NCBI RefSeq assembly: GCF_900059565.1 | Contig: NZ_FIZW01000002.1 | Span: forward strand, 62,001-126,000 | Length of the DNA stretch: 64,000 nucleotides | Source of the DNA: Murdochiella massiliensis | GTDB taxonomy: Bacteria > Bacillota > Clostridia > Tissierellales > Peptoniphilaceae | Reading direction: 5' to 3' | Part shown: in pieces, positions 1 to 9,371 of the stretch | Position numbering within the stretch: the stretch's first letter is position 1 | Layout of the letters: every line of letters starts with the position of its first letter | Notes under the pieces: generated by a model | Seen by the model: only the letters and a program-made list of their open reading frames with translations | Told to the model about the DNA's origin: nothing | Databases searched by the model: none | Program-made: the position numbers and the translations under genes

Positions 1-373
1 AAAACTTCTACAGCTGACGCAGGATCATTCTTTGGTCGCCGACATGGTTCGTCAGGGTCTGCTCACCCCGGAACAAGCGCTCGTACATCCGGACCGAAAC
101 ACCCTGACTCGTGCTGTCGGTACGAATGAAACCATCGCGGTGGACACTCGCACCCTTTCTCTCTCCGCAGGAGATCGTCTTCTTCTTTGCAGCGACGGTC
201 TAACAAAGATGATGGACACCGAGGCGATTGAAGCAATTCTTGCCGCTGAGCCGGTCGCACGTGAAGCGGCTGAAATGCTCGTGAAACAGGCAAATGACAA
301 TGGAGGAGCCGACAATATTACCCTTACGCTGTACGATATAGGAGGCGATGATGAAGCCGATTCTGCTCAATAA
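1..373 (+). CDS. prpC: PP2C-family protein serine/threonine phosphatase, C-terminal part
   Basis: The frame is open from base 2 to the TAA at 371-373, so this is the last 123 or so residues of a gene that starts outside the window. It carries the late PPM/PP2C motifs: SDGLTKM (the SDG loop) and GGADNIT, whose DN pair is a metal-ligand site. Enzymes of this family are Mn/Mg-dependent and reverse phosphorylation by the PASTA kinase encoded next door. The 3' end overlaps the kinase start by about 23 bases, which implies one transcript and coupled translation. The family call is firm; the symbol rests on the prkC neighbour. Confidence 0.93.
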   Translation, partial: KLLQLTQDHSLVADMVRQGLLTPEQALVHPDRNTLTRAVGTNETIAVDTRTLSLSAGDRLLLCSDGLTKMMDTEAIEAILAAEPVAREAAEMLVKQANDNGGADNITLTLYDIGGDDEADSAQ

Positions 374-2297
374 TCGTTATCGCTTGGCGCAACGCATCGG
401 ACAGGGCGGAATGGCCTATGTGTACGAGGCGGAAGATCTCGTGTTGAAGCGTAAAGTTGCCGTCAAAATCTTAAAAGAGCAATATCTCGAAGATGATGAA
501 TTTGTTCAGAAATTTGAGAATGAAGCATTGGCCGCCGCTTCGCTCAATCACCCCAACGTGGTCAATGTGTATGATGTCGGACGTGAGCAGTTTGATGACC
601 GCGTGCTTCATTATATTGTAATGGAGCTCATTGAAGGAACGACGTTGAAGGAAGCGATTCAAACGCATGGAACCATGAGTAGCGCCGTAGTCGCCAAAAC
701 CGGTCAGCAGATTGCGCTGGCTCTTGCGCGTGCACATGAGTCACACCTTGTACATCGGGATATCAAACCGGCCAATATTCTTATCACGAAAACGGGAGAT
801 ATCAAAGTTGCGGATTTCGGCATCGCCCGCATTACTTCCTCATCCACAGTGACGTTTACGAATAATATTTTGGGTACGGTGCATTACATTTCTCCTGAGC
901 AGGCAAAGGGACAGCCCGTGGATGCCCAGTCCGATATCTATTCTCTTGGCGTTGTCATGTATGAAATGGCGACAGGTAAAGTGCCTTTTGACGCGGAAAC
1001 GTCTGTGGGTATTGCGATGAAGCAGATTCAGGAGCAGCCTGTTGCACCCATTGATCGCAATCCTTCTCTTCACCCCGGCTTAAACCGCATTATCCTGCGT
1101 TGTCTCGAAAAAAATCCGGATGATCGCTATACGTCTGCAGAGGAATTGGCGGATGCCCTGGACAATTACAATAATTTTGACGATACGCTTTTTCTTCCCA
1201 CCGCCAATTCGCATGAGGATACGCGAAACACTCCTGTCGCCCCTGTACAGGAAGCCGTTTATCAAAGCCGAAGTGCGCAGGCGAAAAAAGAATTGAAGGA
1301 AAAAAAGGCAAATTTGCGCACGATTTCTCTGCTTGCCGTTTCGGTCGTTGCCGTTCTTCTTCTGGTGTTCTTTTTCTTCTATCAGAAACAGAAGAGTGAG
1401 AAAGAACGATACGCTATGGTACCCGCCGTGATCAATTTGGAGGAAGAAAACGCCCTGAATCAGCTGGAGAAAAACAATTTGAAGGGGGCGGTCACGGAAC
1501 GCCGTCCGGATGAGGAAGTCGAACAGGGCATCGTCATCGACCAGAGCATTATGAGCGGAACGACAGTGGAAAAAGGAACGACGATAAATCTGGTGGTCAG
1601 CTCAGGAAAGAAACAAAAAACAGTGCCGGATGTGGCGGAAAAAGGCATAGAAGAAGCGACCAAAATATTGCAGGAAGCCGGTTTTCGCGTCGGACAGACC
1701 AAGATGATCTTTGACGAGCATACGGCAAAAAACCAGGTCGTTCGTACGGAACCGTCCGCCGGAACGGAAGCGGAAAGCGGAAGTCGCATTGTTCTTGTCG
1801 TCAGCAAGGGGAAAGAAGCGGTGATGACGATGGTTCCGGTGTTGATCAATAAAACACAGAATCAGGCTCTTGCGGAACTCAACGAAGCCGGCCTCAAATT
1901 GGAGAAGGTGAATACGGCTTTCAGCAGCTACCCTTCGGGAACGGTAATTTCGCAATCCATTGCTGCCGGTACACAAGTGGAACAAAACAGTGCCATTACC
2001 ATTACGGTCTCTATGGGCGAACAAACCTCTTCTTCCGAGGATAATGCTTCAAAGAAGATGATCTATAAAACACGAATTTATCCGCCCGCAGGGAAAGAGA
2101 CCTTTGAAGTCACCATATTTGACTTAAATGAATCCCGCGAGGAACCGGTGTTTAAGAAAACCTTCAATGCCTCGGATGCCAACAGTGAGGGTTATATTTC
2201 CGCCACGGTTGAAGCGATGGAGGGGGCTCAGTTCTCCATCTATATTGACGGCATACTCGCGGAGGCAAACGGACAGAATAAAGGTCCTCAGCGCTAA
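351..2297 (+). CDS. prkC: PASTA-domain membrane serine/threonine protein kinase
   Basis: Residues 1-270 are a Hanks-type kinase: glycine loop GQGGMAYVYE, ATP-binding Lys39 in VAVKIL, catalytic HRDIKPAN, metal-binding DFGIAR and the activation-loop end YISPEQA. A basic juxtamembrane stretch and one membrane helix follow (about residues 324-346, LLAVSVVAVLLLVFFFFY). Three extracellular PASTA repeats lie at about 360-425, 426-493 and 497-565, ending in VVSSGKK, VVSKGKE and TVSMGEQ. A roughly 80-residue outer tail ends the protein. PASTA kinases sense muropeptides or lipid II and regulate wall growth, division and translation factors. ATGs at 348 and 351 are both possible; 351 is preferred because GGAGG at 341-345 is only 2 bases from 348. 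It forms a unit with the phosphatase upstream and rsgA downstream. Confidence 0.96.
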   Translation: MKPILLNNRYRLAQRIGQGGMAYVYEAEDLVLKRKVAVKILKEQYLEDDEFVQKFENEALAAASLNHPNVVNVYDVGREQFDDRVLHYIVMELIEGTTLKEAIQTHGTMSSAVVAKTGQQIALALARAHESHLVHRDIKPANILITKTGDIKVADFGIARITSSSTVTFTNNILGTVHYISPEQAKGQPVDAQSDIYSLGVVMYEMATGKVPFDAETSVGIAMKQIQEQPVAPIDRNPSLHPGLNRIILRCLEKNPDDRYTSAEELADALDNYNNFDDTLFLPTANSHEDTRNTPVAPVQEAVYQSRSAQAKKELKEKKANLRTISLLAVSVVAVLLLVFFFFYQKQKSEKERYAMVPAVINLEEENALNQLEKNNLKGAVTERRPDEEVEQGIVIDQSIMSGTTVEKGTTINLVVSSGKKQKTVPDVAEKGIEEATKILQEAGFRVGQTKMIFDEHTAKNQVVRTEPSAGTEAESGSRIVLVVSKGKEAVMTMVPVLINKTQNQALAELNEAGLKLEKVNTAFSSYPSGTVISQSIAAGTQVEQNSAITITVSMGEQTSSSEDNASKKMIYKTRIYPPAGKETFEVTIFDLNESREEPVFKKTFNASDANSEGYISATVEAMEGAQFSIYIDGILAEANGQNKGPQR

Positions 2298-2322
2298 TGC
2301 AGGGCAATAAAGAGGAGGAAGC

Positions 2323-3216
2323 GTGCCGAAAGGACATATCATTTCAGCCGAAAAAGATCGCTATGAACTGGCGCCAACGCGAGATGCGGAATGGACAGGG
2401 ACAATTTTTGCCAAAGGGCGTGGTGTATTACGGGAAAGTGATTTGCGTCCCATGATCGGTGACTATGTGTTCTGGACAAAGGCCGAACAGGATGAGGAAG
2501 CTACCATTACAGAGGTTCTTCCGCGAAAGAATCGACTTCTTCGTCCTCCCGTAGCCAATGTGGATCAGGTGCTGGTGGTGGAAACACTGGTGGAACCCAT
2601 GGTCAACGCGTTACAGTTGGACAAATTGCTGGCGGTGTTGGAAAAACGACACTTTCCCATCCTGCTCTGCTTTAACAAAATGGATCGTACAGCGGATGAC
2701 TTACGTGAAATGTGGGCAAAACGCTATCGTTTGGCGGGGTATTGTACGTTTTTTGTCGATGCACTGCACGGAGACGGATTTCCCGCTTTAGAGAAGGCCT
2801 TAGCCGGTCGCATGACCGCTATTGCCGGTCCGTCGGGTGCAGGAAAATCCACATTAATTCAGCGTCTGAGCGGAGAAGAATCCATTGTGATCGGCGAACT
2901 CAGTGAAAAAACCGCACGCGGTAAACAGACGACACGAACGAGTCGGCTGTTTTCTCTGGGGGGAGATACGTTCATCTTCGATACGCCGGGCTTTTCCACT
3001 TTGGATTTGCGCGATTTTACGGCGACAGTTGAACTCGCCTCGGCTTTTCCGGAAATTGCCCGCTTCAAAGAATACTGTCGCTTTCGCAACTGCTCTCATC
3101 GCAAAGAGCCGCATTGCGCGGTAAAAGAAGCGGTTGCACACGGCGAGATTGCCGAGGAACGATACGCCTCGTATCTTACCTTATATGACGAAATAGAGAA
3201 GAGAACAGTATATTAA
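2323..3216 (+). CDS. rsgA: Small ribosomal subunit biogenesis GTPase RsgA (YloQ/YjeQ)
   Basis: 297 residues, normal family length. An N-terminal OB fold is followed by a circularly permuted GTPase: G4 motif FNKMD comes before the P-loop GPSGAGKST (about residue 168) and the G3 motif DTPGF. The C-terminal zinc finger is visible as CRFRNCSHRKEPHC. RsgA checks late 30S maturation and is stimulated by the ribosome. The start is GTG at 2323, set by GAGGAGG at 2312-2318. It lies 25 bases after prkC, the usual Bacillota order. Confidence 0.96.
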   Translation: MPKGHIISAEKDRYELAPTRDAEWTGTIFAKGRGVLRESDLRPMIGDYVFWTKAEQDEEATITEVLPRKNRLLRPPVANVDQVLVVETLVEPMVNALQLDKLLAVLEKRHFPILLCFNKMDRTADDLREMWAKRYRLAGYCTFFVDALHGDGFPALEKALAGRMTAIAGPSGAGKSTLIQRLSGEESIVIGELSEKTARGKQTTRTSRLFSLGGDTFIFDTPGFSTLDLRDFTATVELASAFPEIARFKEYCRFRNCSHRKEPHCAVKEAVAHGEIAEERYASYLTLYDEIEKRTVY

Positions 3217-3270
3217 CACCCATGTTGTGCTTCTCGGTATATTACACAAAGAAAAAAGAAAGGGAAGAGA

Positions 3271-3927
3271 ATGGATCGTCAATTGGCTCCGTCACTGTTA
3301 TCTGCGGATTTTTTCAACCTTGAGAAGGAAATTACCGCTCTGGAGAAAGCAGGCGTTACGCATCTTCATCTCGATGTCATGGATGGGCAATATGTTCAGA
3401 ACATTACGTTCGGTCCAAATGTCATTGCCCGGTTAAGAAAACATACTTCGCTATTTTTCGATACCCATCTGATGGTAAAAGAGCCCTCCTGTCTGTTTCC
3501 CGCTTTTCAAAAAGCCGGGTGTGAGTTGCTCACGATTCATACGGAAGGTGTTACACACAGCTATCGTGCTTTACAGGAAATTCATGATTTGGGAATGAAA
3601 GCGGGTGTCGCGATTAATCCCGGAACGCCGGTTTGCGCGGTCGAAGAGTTGTTACCGGAAGCCGATCTATTGCTTATCATGAGTGTCAATCCCGGCTTTG
3701 GCGGCCAATACTTTATTCCTTCCATGCTTGACAAAATTCGTAAAGCGAAACGCATGATTGAGGCTTCCGGAAGAGAAATTATTCTGGAAGTGGACGGCGG
3801 TATCCGTTTGGATAACGTGGATGAGGTACTTGAGGCGGGCTGTGATTGGGTTGTTGCCGGCTCCGCCGTTTTCGGCAGCGATACGTACGGTTCGGCAAAA
3901 GCCTTTATGGAGCACATGAAAAAATGA
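3271..3927 (+). CDS. rpe: Ribulose-phosphate 3-epimerase
   Basis: 218 residues, a single TIM barrel of the usual size. It interconverts ribulose 5-phosphate and xylulose 5-phosphate in the pentose phosphate pathway. Family features seen: APSLLSADF at the N-terminus, HLDVMDG with metal-binding His and Asp, FDTHLMV, MSVNPGFGGQ (phosphate and substrate loop) and EVDGGI near the C-terminus. The SD is AAAGGGAAGAG before ATG 3271. The stop overlaps the next start as ATGA, so rpe and thiN are coupled. Confidence 0.97.
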   Translation: MDRQLAPSLLSADFFNLEKEITALEKAGVTHLHLDVMDGQYVQNITFGPNVIARLRKHTSLFFDTHLMVKEPSCLFPAFQKAGCELLTIHTEGVTHSYRALQEIHDLGMKAGVAINPGTPVCAVEELLPEADLLLIMSVNPGFGGQYFIPSMLDKIRKAKRMIEASGREIILEVDGGIRLDNVDEVLEAGCDWVVAGSAVFGSDTYGSAKAFMEHMKK

Positions 3928-4595
3928 AGTCTGTGGCGATCATTGCGGCCGGAGAGAGCCTTCCGTCGGACGAGTTGCTGCGTGAAAAGCTGGCCGAAGT
4001 CGATACGATTCTTTCCGCCGATGGCGGATTGGACGTTCTGGTTCGTCTGGGAATAAAAGCGGATCTGCTTGTCGGTGATTTTGATTCGTCCCGGTTTTCC
4101 TTTTCAGATCCTCTTTTACAGACCTATGTGCACGAAAAAAAGGTTTTGCGTTTTCCGGTGCGAAAAGATGCAACCGATACCGAATTGGCTTTATCCTATT
4201 GCGCCGAACATGGGGCGGCGTACGTTCTGCTTTTTGGTGGGGCGGGGTCGCGCCTGGATCATACCATGGTGAATTTGGCGATGATGAAACGTTTTGCGGA
4301 AGACGGCATGTGCATTGTGCAGTATATGCAGCATAATATCGTGCGCTATCTTGTTCCGGGAAACTATTGTCTGCCTAAGCTCACGCCGGAATGGTACACC
4401 TCTTTTATGCTGTTTTCCGGTGAAGTGAAGCTGACCCTGAGGGGATTTGACTATCCGCTTGAACGTGCCACGCTTACTGCAGGCTCTTCGCTTGGTATTT
4501 CGAATCATGTTTTTTCCGTCGACAATGAAGTGCAGATTGAAAGCGAGAAGGGATGCGGCGTATTCTGCATTCAATCCTGCGATGCAAAGAAGTGA
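3924..4595 (+). CDS. thiN: Thiamine pyrophosphokinase
   Basis: 223 residues from the ATG that overlaps the rpe stop (ATGA, 3924-3927); an upstream in-frame ATG at 3846 lies inside rpe and is not credible. The enzyme transfers pyrophosphate from ATP to thiamine. Motifs seen: ILSADGGLD, LVGDFDS (metal site), KDATDTELAL and GGAGSRLDHTMVNL, all typical of the ThiN catalytic domain. The C-terminal part fits the thiamine-binding beta domain. It is the YloS position of the conserved rsgA-rpe-thiN block. The terminator at 4667-4692 follows. Confidence 0.95.
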   Translation: MKSVAIIAAGESLPSDELLREKLAEVDTILSADGGLDVLVRLGIKADLLVGDFDSSRFSFSDPLLQTYVHEKKVLRFPVRKDATDTELALSYCAEHGAAYVLLFGGAGSRLDHTMVNLAMMKRFAEDGMCIVQYMQHNIVRYLVPGNYCLPKLTPEWYTSFMLFSGEVKLTLRGFDYPLERATLTAGSSLGISNHVFSVDNEVQIESEKGCGVFCIQSCDAKK

Positions 4596-4656
4596 TTTTA
4601 TACGGAAAGCAAGAAGACAAGATTCCGGCATTTCGTCATGATTACGAATAGTAACG

Positions 4657-4692
4657 AGAAAAAATTCCCCTGTGCTATCTGATGCACAGGGG
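4657..4692 (-). terminator. Terminator between thiN and rpmB, probably used from both sides
   Basis: Perfect 9-bp stem CCCCTGTGC (4667-4675) / GCACAGGGG (4684-4692) with an 8-base loop. Read on the minus strand it is followed by a T-rich tract (complement of 4659-4666), so it suits rpmB best. Downstream on the plus strand is only a weak TGTTTTG, enough for partial termination of thiN. Confidence 0.85.
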
Positions 4693-4742
4693 GATACTGT
4701 TTTGTGGGGATGTGTTTAGTAAATACGGTTGGTTAAAGCAAG

Positions 4743-5021
4743 TTATGCTTCCACCGCTTCTTCAACGACTTCCTCTTCTACAACCACCGTCTCTTCTACC
4801 GGAGTCTCTTCCAGGTAAGCGGCATTCGGCCGGTTGCGATTCGCTAAACCGGAACGCAGGCAACGGGTGCAGACATAGATCCGCTTCGGTGTGCCGTTTT
4901 CCTCGTAAACACGCACGCGACGCAAATTCGGCGTCCACGTACGGCGAATACCTCTATGCGAAAAGGTAACCTTATTACCGGCTGATTTAGATTTTCCACA
5001 AATTTCACAAACTCTCGCCAT
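4743..5021 (-). CDS. rpmB: 50S ribosomal protein L28 with an acidic C-terminal tail
   Basis: 92 residues from the ATG at 5021, which follows an AGGAGG-type SD on the minus strand; an upstream in-frame start at 5138 precedes the promoter and is rejected. The core is standard L28: MARVCEICGK, then WTPNLRRVRV, and a second pair CTRCLRS. The two CxxC pairs mark the zinc-binding form. L28 normally ends near residue 62; here about 20 extra residues rich in Glu and Val follow (ETVVVEEEVVEEAVEA). It is monocistronic and divergent from asp23. Confidence 0.95.
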   Translation of the reverse strand: MARVCEICGKSKSAGNKVTFSHRGIRRTWTPNLRRVRVYEENGTPKRIYVCTRCLRSGLANRNRPNAAYLEETPVEETVVVEEEVVEEAVEA

Positions 5022-5058
5022 GACTTTCCTCCTGCCCTTCCATTGAGTGAACATCGGT

Positions 5059-5087
5059 ATTATAACAAAATACGATGTGTGTCGCAA
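5059..5087 (-). promoter_or_regulatory. rpmB promoter
   Basis: On the minus strand: TTGCGA (5087-5082), a 17-base spacer, then TATAAT (5064-5059) preceded by TG one base upstream (extended -10). The predicted start is about 30 bases before the rpmB ATG, so the leader is short. Confidence 0.85.
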
Positions 5088-5158
5088 ATGATTCCCGCAT
5101 TTTTCGTCTCCTGTGTTGACCTCTATCAAGAGGGACATGCCAATGGTTGCGGGGGTTA

Positions 5159-5167
5159 TGTTATAAT
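5159..5167 (+). promoter_or_regulatory. Extended -10 promoter for asp23-fakA
   Basis: TGTTATAAT gives a perfect -10 at 5162-5167 with the TGn extension. No good -35 lies 16-18 bases upstream; the TTGACC at 5116 is too far away. The transcript would start about 35 bases before the asp23 ATG. Confidence 0.65.
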
Positions 5168-5209
5168 CAAAAAAACGTAATAAAGTACTTTGCCGATAAA
5201 GGAGGAGCT

Positions 5210-5563
5210 ATGTCTTTAACAATTGGTAATGAATACGGCAACGTAACCATAGAAGAGGGTGTGGTGGAGCGCATTGCAGTGCAGGCTGCAATGGAGTGTT
5301 ATGGAGTGGTCGGCCTTGCTGCACGCGGCCCGAAGGATGATATTTACCACCTGCTCCGTTTAGAAAACATGAGCCGCGGGGTGCGTGTCAGCAGTGATGC
5401 GCAGCAAGGAATTTCTATTCAGCTGCATGTGATTTTAGAAGCGGGTATTCGTCTTTCGATGGTGGCTGAAAATATTATCGACACGGTGCGTTACAACGTG
5501 GAGTCTAAAACACACCTTACCGTGCACTCTGTAGATGTTTTGGTGCAGGGATTGCGTGTTTAA
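5210..5563 (+). CDS. Asp23/Gls24 family protein (YloU type)
   Basis: 117 residues from ATG 5210, set by AAAGGAGGAG at 5198-5206; the longer in-frame reading from 5147 starts upstream of the promoter. Recognisable Asp23 features: TIEEGVVERIAVQAA near the N-terminus, GVVGLAARG, and a C-terminal IDTVRYNVES...VNVLVQG-type strand. Members are linked to envelope stress, but the exact job of the YloU branch is not established. It sits directly before the fatty acid kinase gene, the conserved yloU-yloV pair, with a 10-base gap. Confidence 0.88.
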   Translation: MSLTIGNEYGNVTIEEGVVERIAVQAAMECYGVVGLAARGPKDDIYHLLRLENMSRGVRVSSDAQQGISIQLHVILEAGIRLSMVAENIIDTVRYNVESKTHLTVHSVDVLVQGLRV

Positions 5564-5573
5564 GGGGGATGAT

Positions 5574-7211
5574 GTGGAACGAGTTGATGCAAAAACTTTT
5601 CGGGACGGCTTACTGCAAGCCTGTCGTCTTCTTGATGAGCACAAAGAGGAAGTGAATGCGCTCAATGTTTTCCCCGTACCGGACGGCGATACCGGAACGA
5701 ATATGAGCCTGACCATGAAATCGGCTGCGGATGCGGTGAGTAAAGCGCCCAAGAGCATCGAGGCAATGGCCAAAGCCCTCGGCAATGGTTCACTCATGGG
5801 TGCACGCGGTAATTCCGGCGTTATTCTGTCCCAGCTTTGCCGCGGATTGGCACAGTCGCTGAAAGGAAAAGAGGTCATTCTTCTTTCGGACATTGCCGAT
5901 GCGTTGGAATCGGCGCGTGCAAAAGCCTACAAGGCGGTCATGCAACCTACAGAAGGTACAATTCTTACTATCGCGCGGGCAATGAGCGAATTTGCGTTGG
6001 AAAATCAGCATGAATACAGCGATATTGTCGCTTTTTTGAAAGACATTCTGCGCCATGCCAATCATGTGCTGCAACAGACACCGGAAATGCTTGTCGAGTT
6101 GAAAGAAGCCGGAGTGGTAGACGCCGGTGGTCAGGGGTTGGTTTATCTCCTTTGCGGATTTGTGGAATGCCTTTCGGGTGAAAATCTGCAAGCACTTTTG
6201 GAGCAGTCCAAAACACACTCTCCGCAGGTGGAAGCGAGCGTGCAGGGACGCGAGCATGCGTTAAAAACCGAGAAAGCCTTCTTTGTTTCTTTTACGATCG
6301 AGAACATCGAACGAGAGCGCATGATTCGTCATTTGGAACACTATGGTGTAGCGGAAAAGATAAACGAGACGAAGAACGGCTTCTTTGTCGAGGCCTATAC
6401 CGACACTCCCGTTAAACTCATCGTGAGCCAGGATAAGCGAGGCGATCTAACGGAAATTCATGTGCTTTCCACACGAGAGCATACGCTTCGTCAAAGTGAA
6501 GAAAAGGAAACAACTGTCCTGCCGACAAAACCGGAACCGAAGAGTGAAGCATTATCGCGTTACGGCTTTGTATCGGTTTGCATGGGCGATGGGTTCTGCT
6601 CATTATTCCGCGACATGATGGTGAATGAAGTTGTTTCCGGCGGACAGACCATGAATCCTTCCACAAAAGACTTGCTGGATGCCGTTGAGCGGGTTCCGGC
6701 GGAAACCGTCTTTATTTTGCCGAACAATAAAAATATTATTTTGGCGGCTGAACAGGTACATGAGCTGACGGAAAAGAAGGTCGTAGTTATTCCGACACGA
6801 ACCATGCCGGAAGGCGTAATGGCTCTCTTTAATTTTGACGATACCGCCGATGCACAGAGCAATGCCGAACAGATGACGCAAAGTCTTCAGGATATTACGA
6901 CCGGACAGGTGACGTATGCCGTGCGCGATACCGAAGTCAACGGATTAACGATGAAAACGGGCGATCGCATCGGCCTTATTAACGGCGAAATTGTCTTAAC
7001 CGATGATCAGGACGAAACATTGGTTGAGCGCCTTGTGGAAGCCTATCGAAAACCGGAGCACACGCTCATTACCGTTTATGTCGGACACGATGCGGATGCG
7101 GATAAAGCGCAGAAATTAAATGAAAAACTTGCATCGCGCTGGCCGGAATGTGAAGTGGAATTTATTCACGGCGATCAACCGGTCTATACGTATATTTTCT
7201 CTATGGAATGA
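5574..7211 (+). CDS. fakA: DAK2-type fatty acid kinase subunit FakA (YloV)
   Basis: 545 residues from GTG 5574, preceded by AAGGGGG at 5562-5567. The N-terminal domain (about 1-200) is dihydroxyacetone-kinase-like: VPDGDTGTNMSLTM holds the Asp ligands for Mg-ATP, and GSLMGARGNSGVILSQ is the nucleotide loop. A middle region and a C-terminal DegV-like domain follow (PNNKNIILAAEQ). FakA phosphorylates a fatty acid held by a FakB (DegV) partner for phospholipid synthesis. No FakB gene is in the window. The stop overlaps the recG start (ATGA). Confidence 0.93.
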   Translation: MERVDAKTFRDGLLQACRLLDEHKEEVNALNVFPVPDGDTGTNMSLTMKSAADAVSKAPKSIEAMAKALGNGSLMGARGNSGVILSQLCRGLAQSLKGKEVILLSDIADALESARAKAYKAVMQPTEGTILTIARAMSEFALENQHEYSDIVAFLKDILRHANHVLQQTPEMLVELKEAGVVDAGGQGLVYLLCGFVECLSGENLQALLEQSKTHSPQVEASVQGREHALKTEKAFFVSFTIENIERERMIRHLEHYGVAEKINETKNGFFVEAYTDTPVKLIVSQDKRGDLTEIHVLSTREHTLRQSEEKETTVLPTKPEPKSEALSRYGFVSVCMGDGFCSLFRDMMVNEVVSGGQTMNPSTKDLLDAVERVPAETVFILPNNKNIILAAEQVHELTEKKVVVIPTRTMPEGVMALFNFDDTADAQSNAEQMTQSLQDITTGQVTYAVRDTEVNGLTMKTGDRIGLINGEIVLTDDQDETLVERLVEAYRKPEHTLITVYVGHDADADKAQKLNEKLASRWPECEVEFIHGDQPVYTYIFSME

Positions 7212-9259
7212 GTAAACAGATTACAGCTATAAAAGGCGTTGGGCCAAAAAAAGCGGAATGTTTTGCCCGTTTGGACATTACTACCGTCGAAGACCTGTTG
7301 TTTGCGCTTCCCGTACGATACGAAGATCGACAGAACACCTGCCCGATATCCGCTCTGTCGGAGGATCGGAAGCAGGTTGTTCATGCTCGTCTTACGCGTC
7401 TTTATCGCCCCATTCGCCTCGGCGGTCGCCGCACGCTCGTTCGCGCAACAATTGCGGATGCTTCTGAAAGCGTGGATGTCGTGTGGCACAATCAACCTTA
7501 TGTGGCAAGGAATCTTCGCGTCGGGGATTCCTTTTATTTTTACGGCACCTATAGGGAAAAAGATCATGTTCTGTTTGATCCCGTCATCGGAAAAGTGGAA
7601 AAGGAAGCGGAAAAAGAGGGCTTTCTCGGACTTTTCCCGCTGTATCCGTTAACAGAGGGACTGACGCAAAATGCACGGCGTAATGCGGTAAAACAGGGTT
7701 TTTCTTTGCTGTCGAATGTGGAGGATCCTTATCCGACAGCTTGGCGGGAAGCGGCCGGCTGGCGTCCATTATATGCCCTTCTGCAAGCGCTCCATTTTCC
7801 TTCGTCAATACAGGATTTACACGCGGCGCTTCAGGAGTGGCAACGTAGAGAGGCGCTGGAAACAACGCTGTTGCGCCATTATTGGACGCAATCTAAGTAC
7901 AAGCGAAAAAGTGTGGTCATGCATCCCTGTACATTGGACAAATCGCTTTCCCGTCTTCCATTTATGCTCACCGCTGCGCAAAAAAATGCTGTGATGCGCT
8001 TACAGGATCGTCTATGTGCTCCCTCGCCGATGAATGTCCTTTTGCAGGGAGATGTCGGTTCCGGAAAGACCATCGTTGCGTTTCTGGCGGCGGTCTGTGC
8101 TCTGGAAAACGGCTATAGCGTAGCCTTTATGGCGCCGAGTGAAGTGTTGGCGCGCCAACATGCCGATAAAGCGCGTTCTTTTTTTACGCATCCCGTTTAT
8201 CTTCTAACGGGTTCGACATCGGAAGAAGAGCGCAATCGCATAGCTCGTGCGGCGGAAGGGAAAGAACCGGGTATTTTTTTCGGCACACACGCGTTGTTTC
8301 AGGATCGCGTGCACTTTTCCCATCTCGGCTTAGTCATTACGGACGAACAGCATCGCTTTGGTGTGCGCCAGAGAGCACTTTTGCAGGAGAAATCGGAAGA
8401 ACCGAATACCCTGGTGCTCAGTGCGACACCAATACCGCGTACGCTGGCTTTGGTTGAATGGGGAGATTTGGAGCTTTTGCGTCTGAATGAAAAACCGCCG
8501 GGTAGAGGGACAATAACCACCCGTGTTGTAGATCGACGATCAGAAAAAGCCTGTTATCACGCCATTGCCCGTCAAATAGCGAAAGGGCGACAGGCTTATC
8601 TTGTTTGCCCCGTCATTGACAGCGGGGAAGAGGATGGGCAATATTGGTCGATAGAACAAACGGAGAAACGTCTTCGTTCGGCGATGAAAGAGGAAGAGAA
8701 CATGGTGGGCAGACCGATCATCATCGACACGCTCACGGGAAGACAACCGACGGACAAAAAGAATGAGGTTATGGATCGCTTTTATTGCGGAAAGAGCGAT
8801 CTCCTTCTGGCGACGACCGTAATTGAAGTCGGTATTGATGTTGCCAATGCCAGTGTCATGATGATTGCCGAGGCGGAACGCTTCGGTTTAGCGCAACTTC
8901 ATCAGTTGCGCGGTCGCGTGGGCAGAGGAAGTGAAAACGCCTATTGCATTTTGATGCTGCATTCACCAAGCATGACAAATCGGGAGCGCCTGCGAGTTCT
9001 GGAAGACACCACGGACGGCTGGGAAATCGCGCGTGCCGATTTGCGTTTGCGTGGAAGCGGCGATCGCCTGGGTACACGACAGCATGGCCTTTCCTTCTCC
9101 GAGGAGGAGCAGCAGGATTGGCAGGAAGCGTTGGATTGGAGTCGTCGGTGGCTTCAAGAACAGAAGATTCCCCTGGATACACCGGATACCTTGCCCACGT
9201 TGTTAAAAGAGCGTTTGTGGGAGCGGATGAACCGTATTCGGGAGGTTACGCTCAATTAG
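7208..9259 (+). CDS. recG: ATP-dependent DNA helicase RecG
   Basis: 683 residues, full length. An N-terminal wedge/OB region for branched DNA is followed by SF2 helicase motifs: I (GDVGSGKT), II (DEQH), III (SATPIPRTLAL), V (TTVIEVGIDV) and VI (QLRGRVGRG). The RecG-specific C-terminal segment ADLRLRGSGDRLGTRQHG is present. It remodels stalled forks and Holliday junctions. It overlaps fakA by four bases, the usual Bacillota order. Confidence 0.97.
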   Translation: MSKQITAIKGVGPKKAECFARLDITTVEDLLFALPVRYEDRQNTCPISALSEDRKQVVHARLTRLYRPIRLGGRRTLVRATIADASESVDVVWHNQPYVARNLRVGDSFYFYGTYREKDHVLFDPVIGKVEKEAEKEGFLGLFPLYPLTEGLTQNARRNAVKQGFSLLSNVEDPYPTAWREAAGWRPLYALLQALHFPSSIQDLHAALQEWQRREALETTLLRHYWTQSKYKRKSVVMHPCTLDKSLSRLPFMLTAAQKNAVMRLQDRLCAPSPMNVLLQGDVGSGKTIVAFLAAVCALENGYSVAFMAPSEVLARQHADKARSFFTHPVYLLTGSTSEEERNRIARAAEGKEPGIFFGTHALFQDRVHFSHLGLVITDEQHRFGVRQRALLQEKSEEPNTLVLSATPIPRTLALVEWGDLELLRLNEKPPGRGTITTRVVDRRSEKACYHAIARQIAKGRQAYLVCPVIDSGEEDGQYWSIEQTEKRLRSAMKEEENMVGRPIIIDTLTGRQPTDKKNEVMDRFYCGKSDLLLATTVIEVGIDVANASVMMIAEAERFGLAQLHQLRGRVGRGSENAYCILMLHSPSMTNRERLRVLEDTTDGWEIARADLRLRGSGDRLGTRQHGLSFSEEEQQDWQEALDWSRRWLQEQKIPLDTPDTLPTLLKERLWERMNRIREVTLN

Positions 9260-9371
9260 CGTTTCATTTGAAAAGAACACCCAATGGATTAATCTTTGTA
9301 AGCCTCTTGTAGGATAGCATGATGCTCTGACGGAGAGGAAACTGTGTAGTCGAACAGGATAGGAACATGAT

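Noticed and set aside
5116..5121. TTGACC as -35 of the asp23 promoter
   Set aside because: It is 40 bases from the TATAAT, far beyond a usable spacer; the extended -10 explains the promoter better.
9260..9371. Promoter or terminator between recG and rsmD
   Set aside because: No box pair with correct spacing and no stem with a T run were found.
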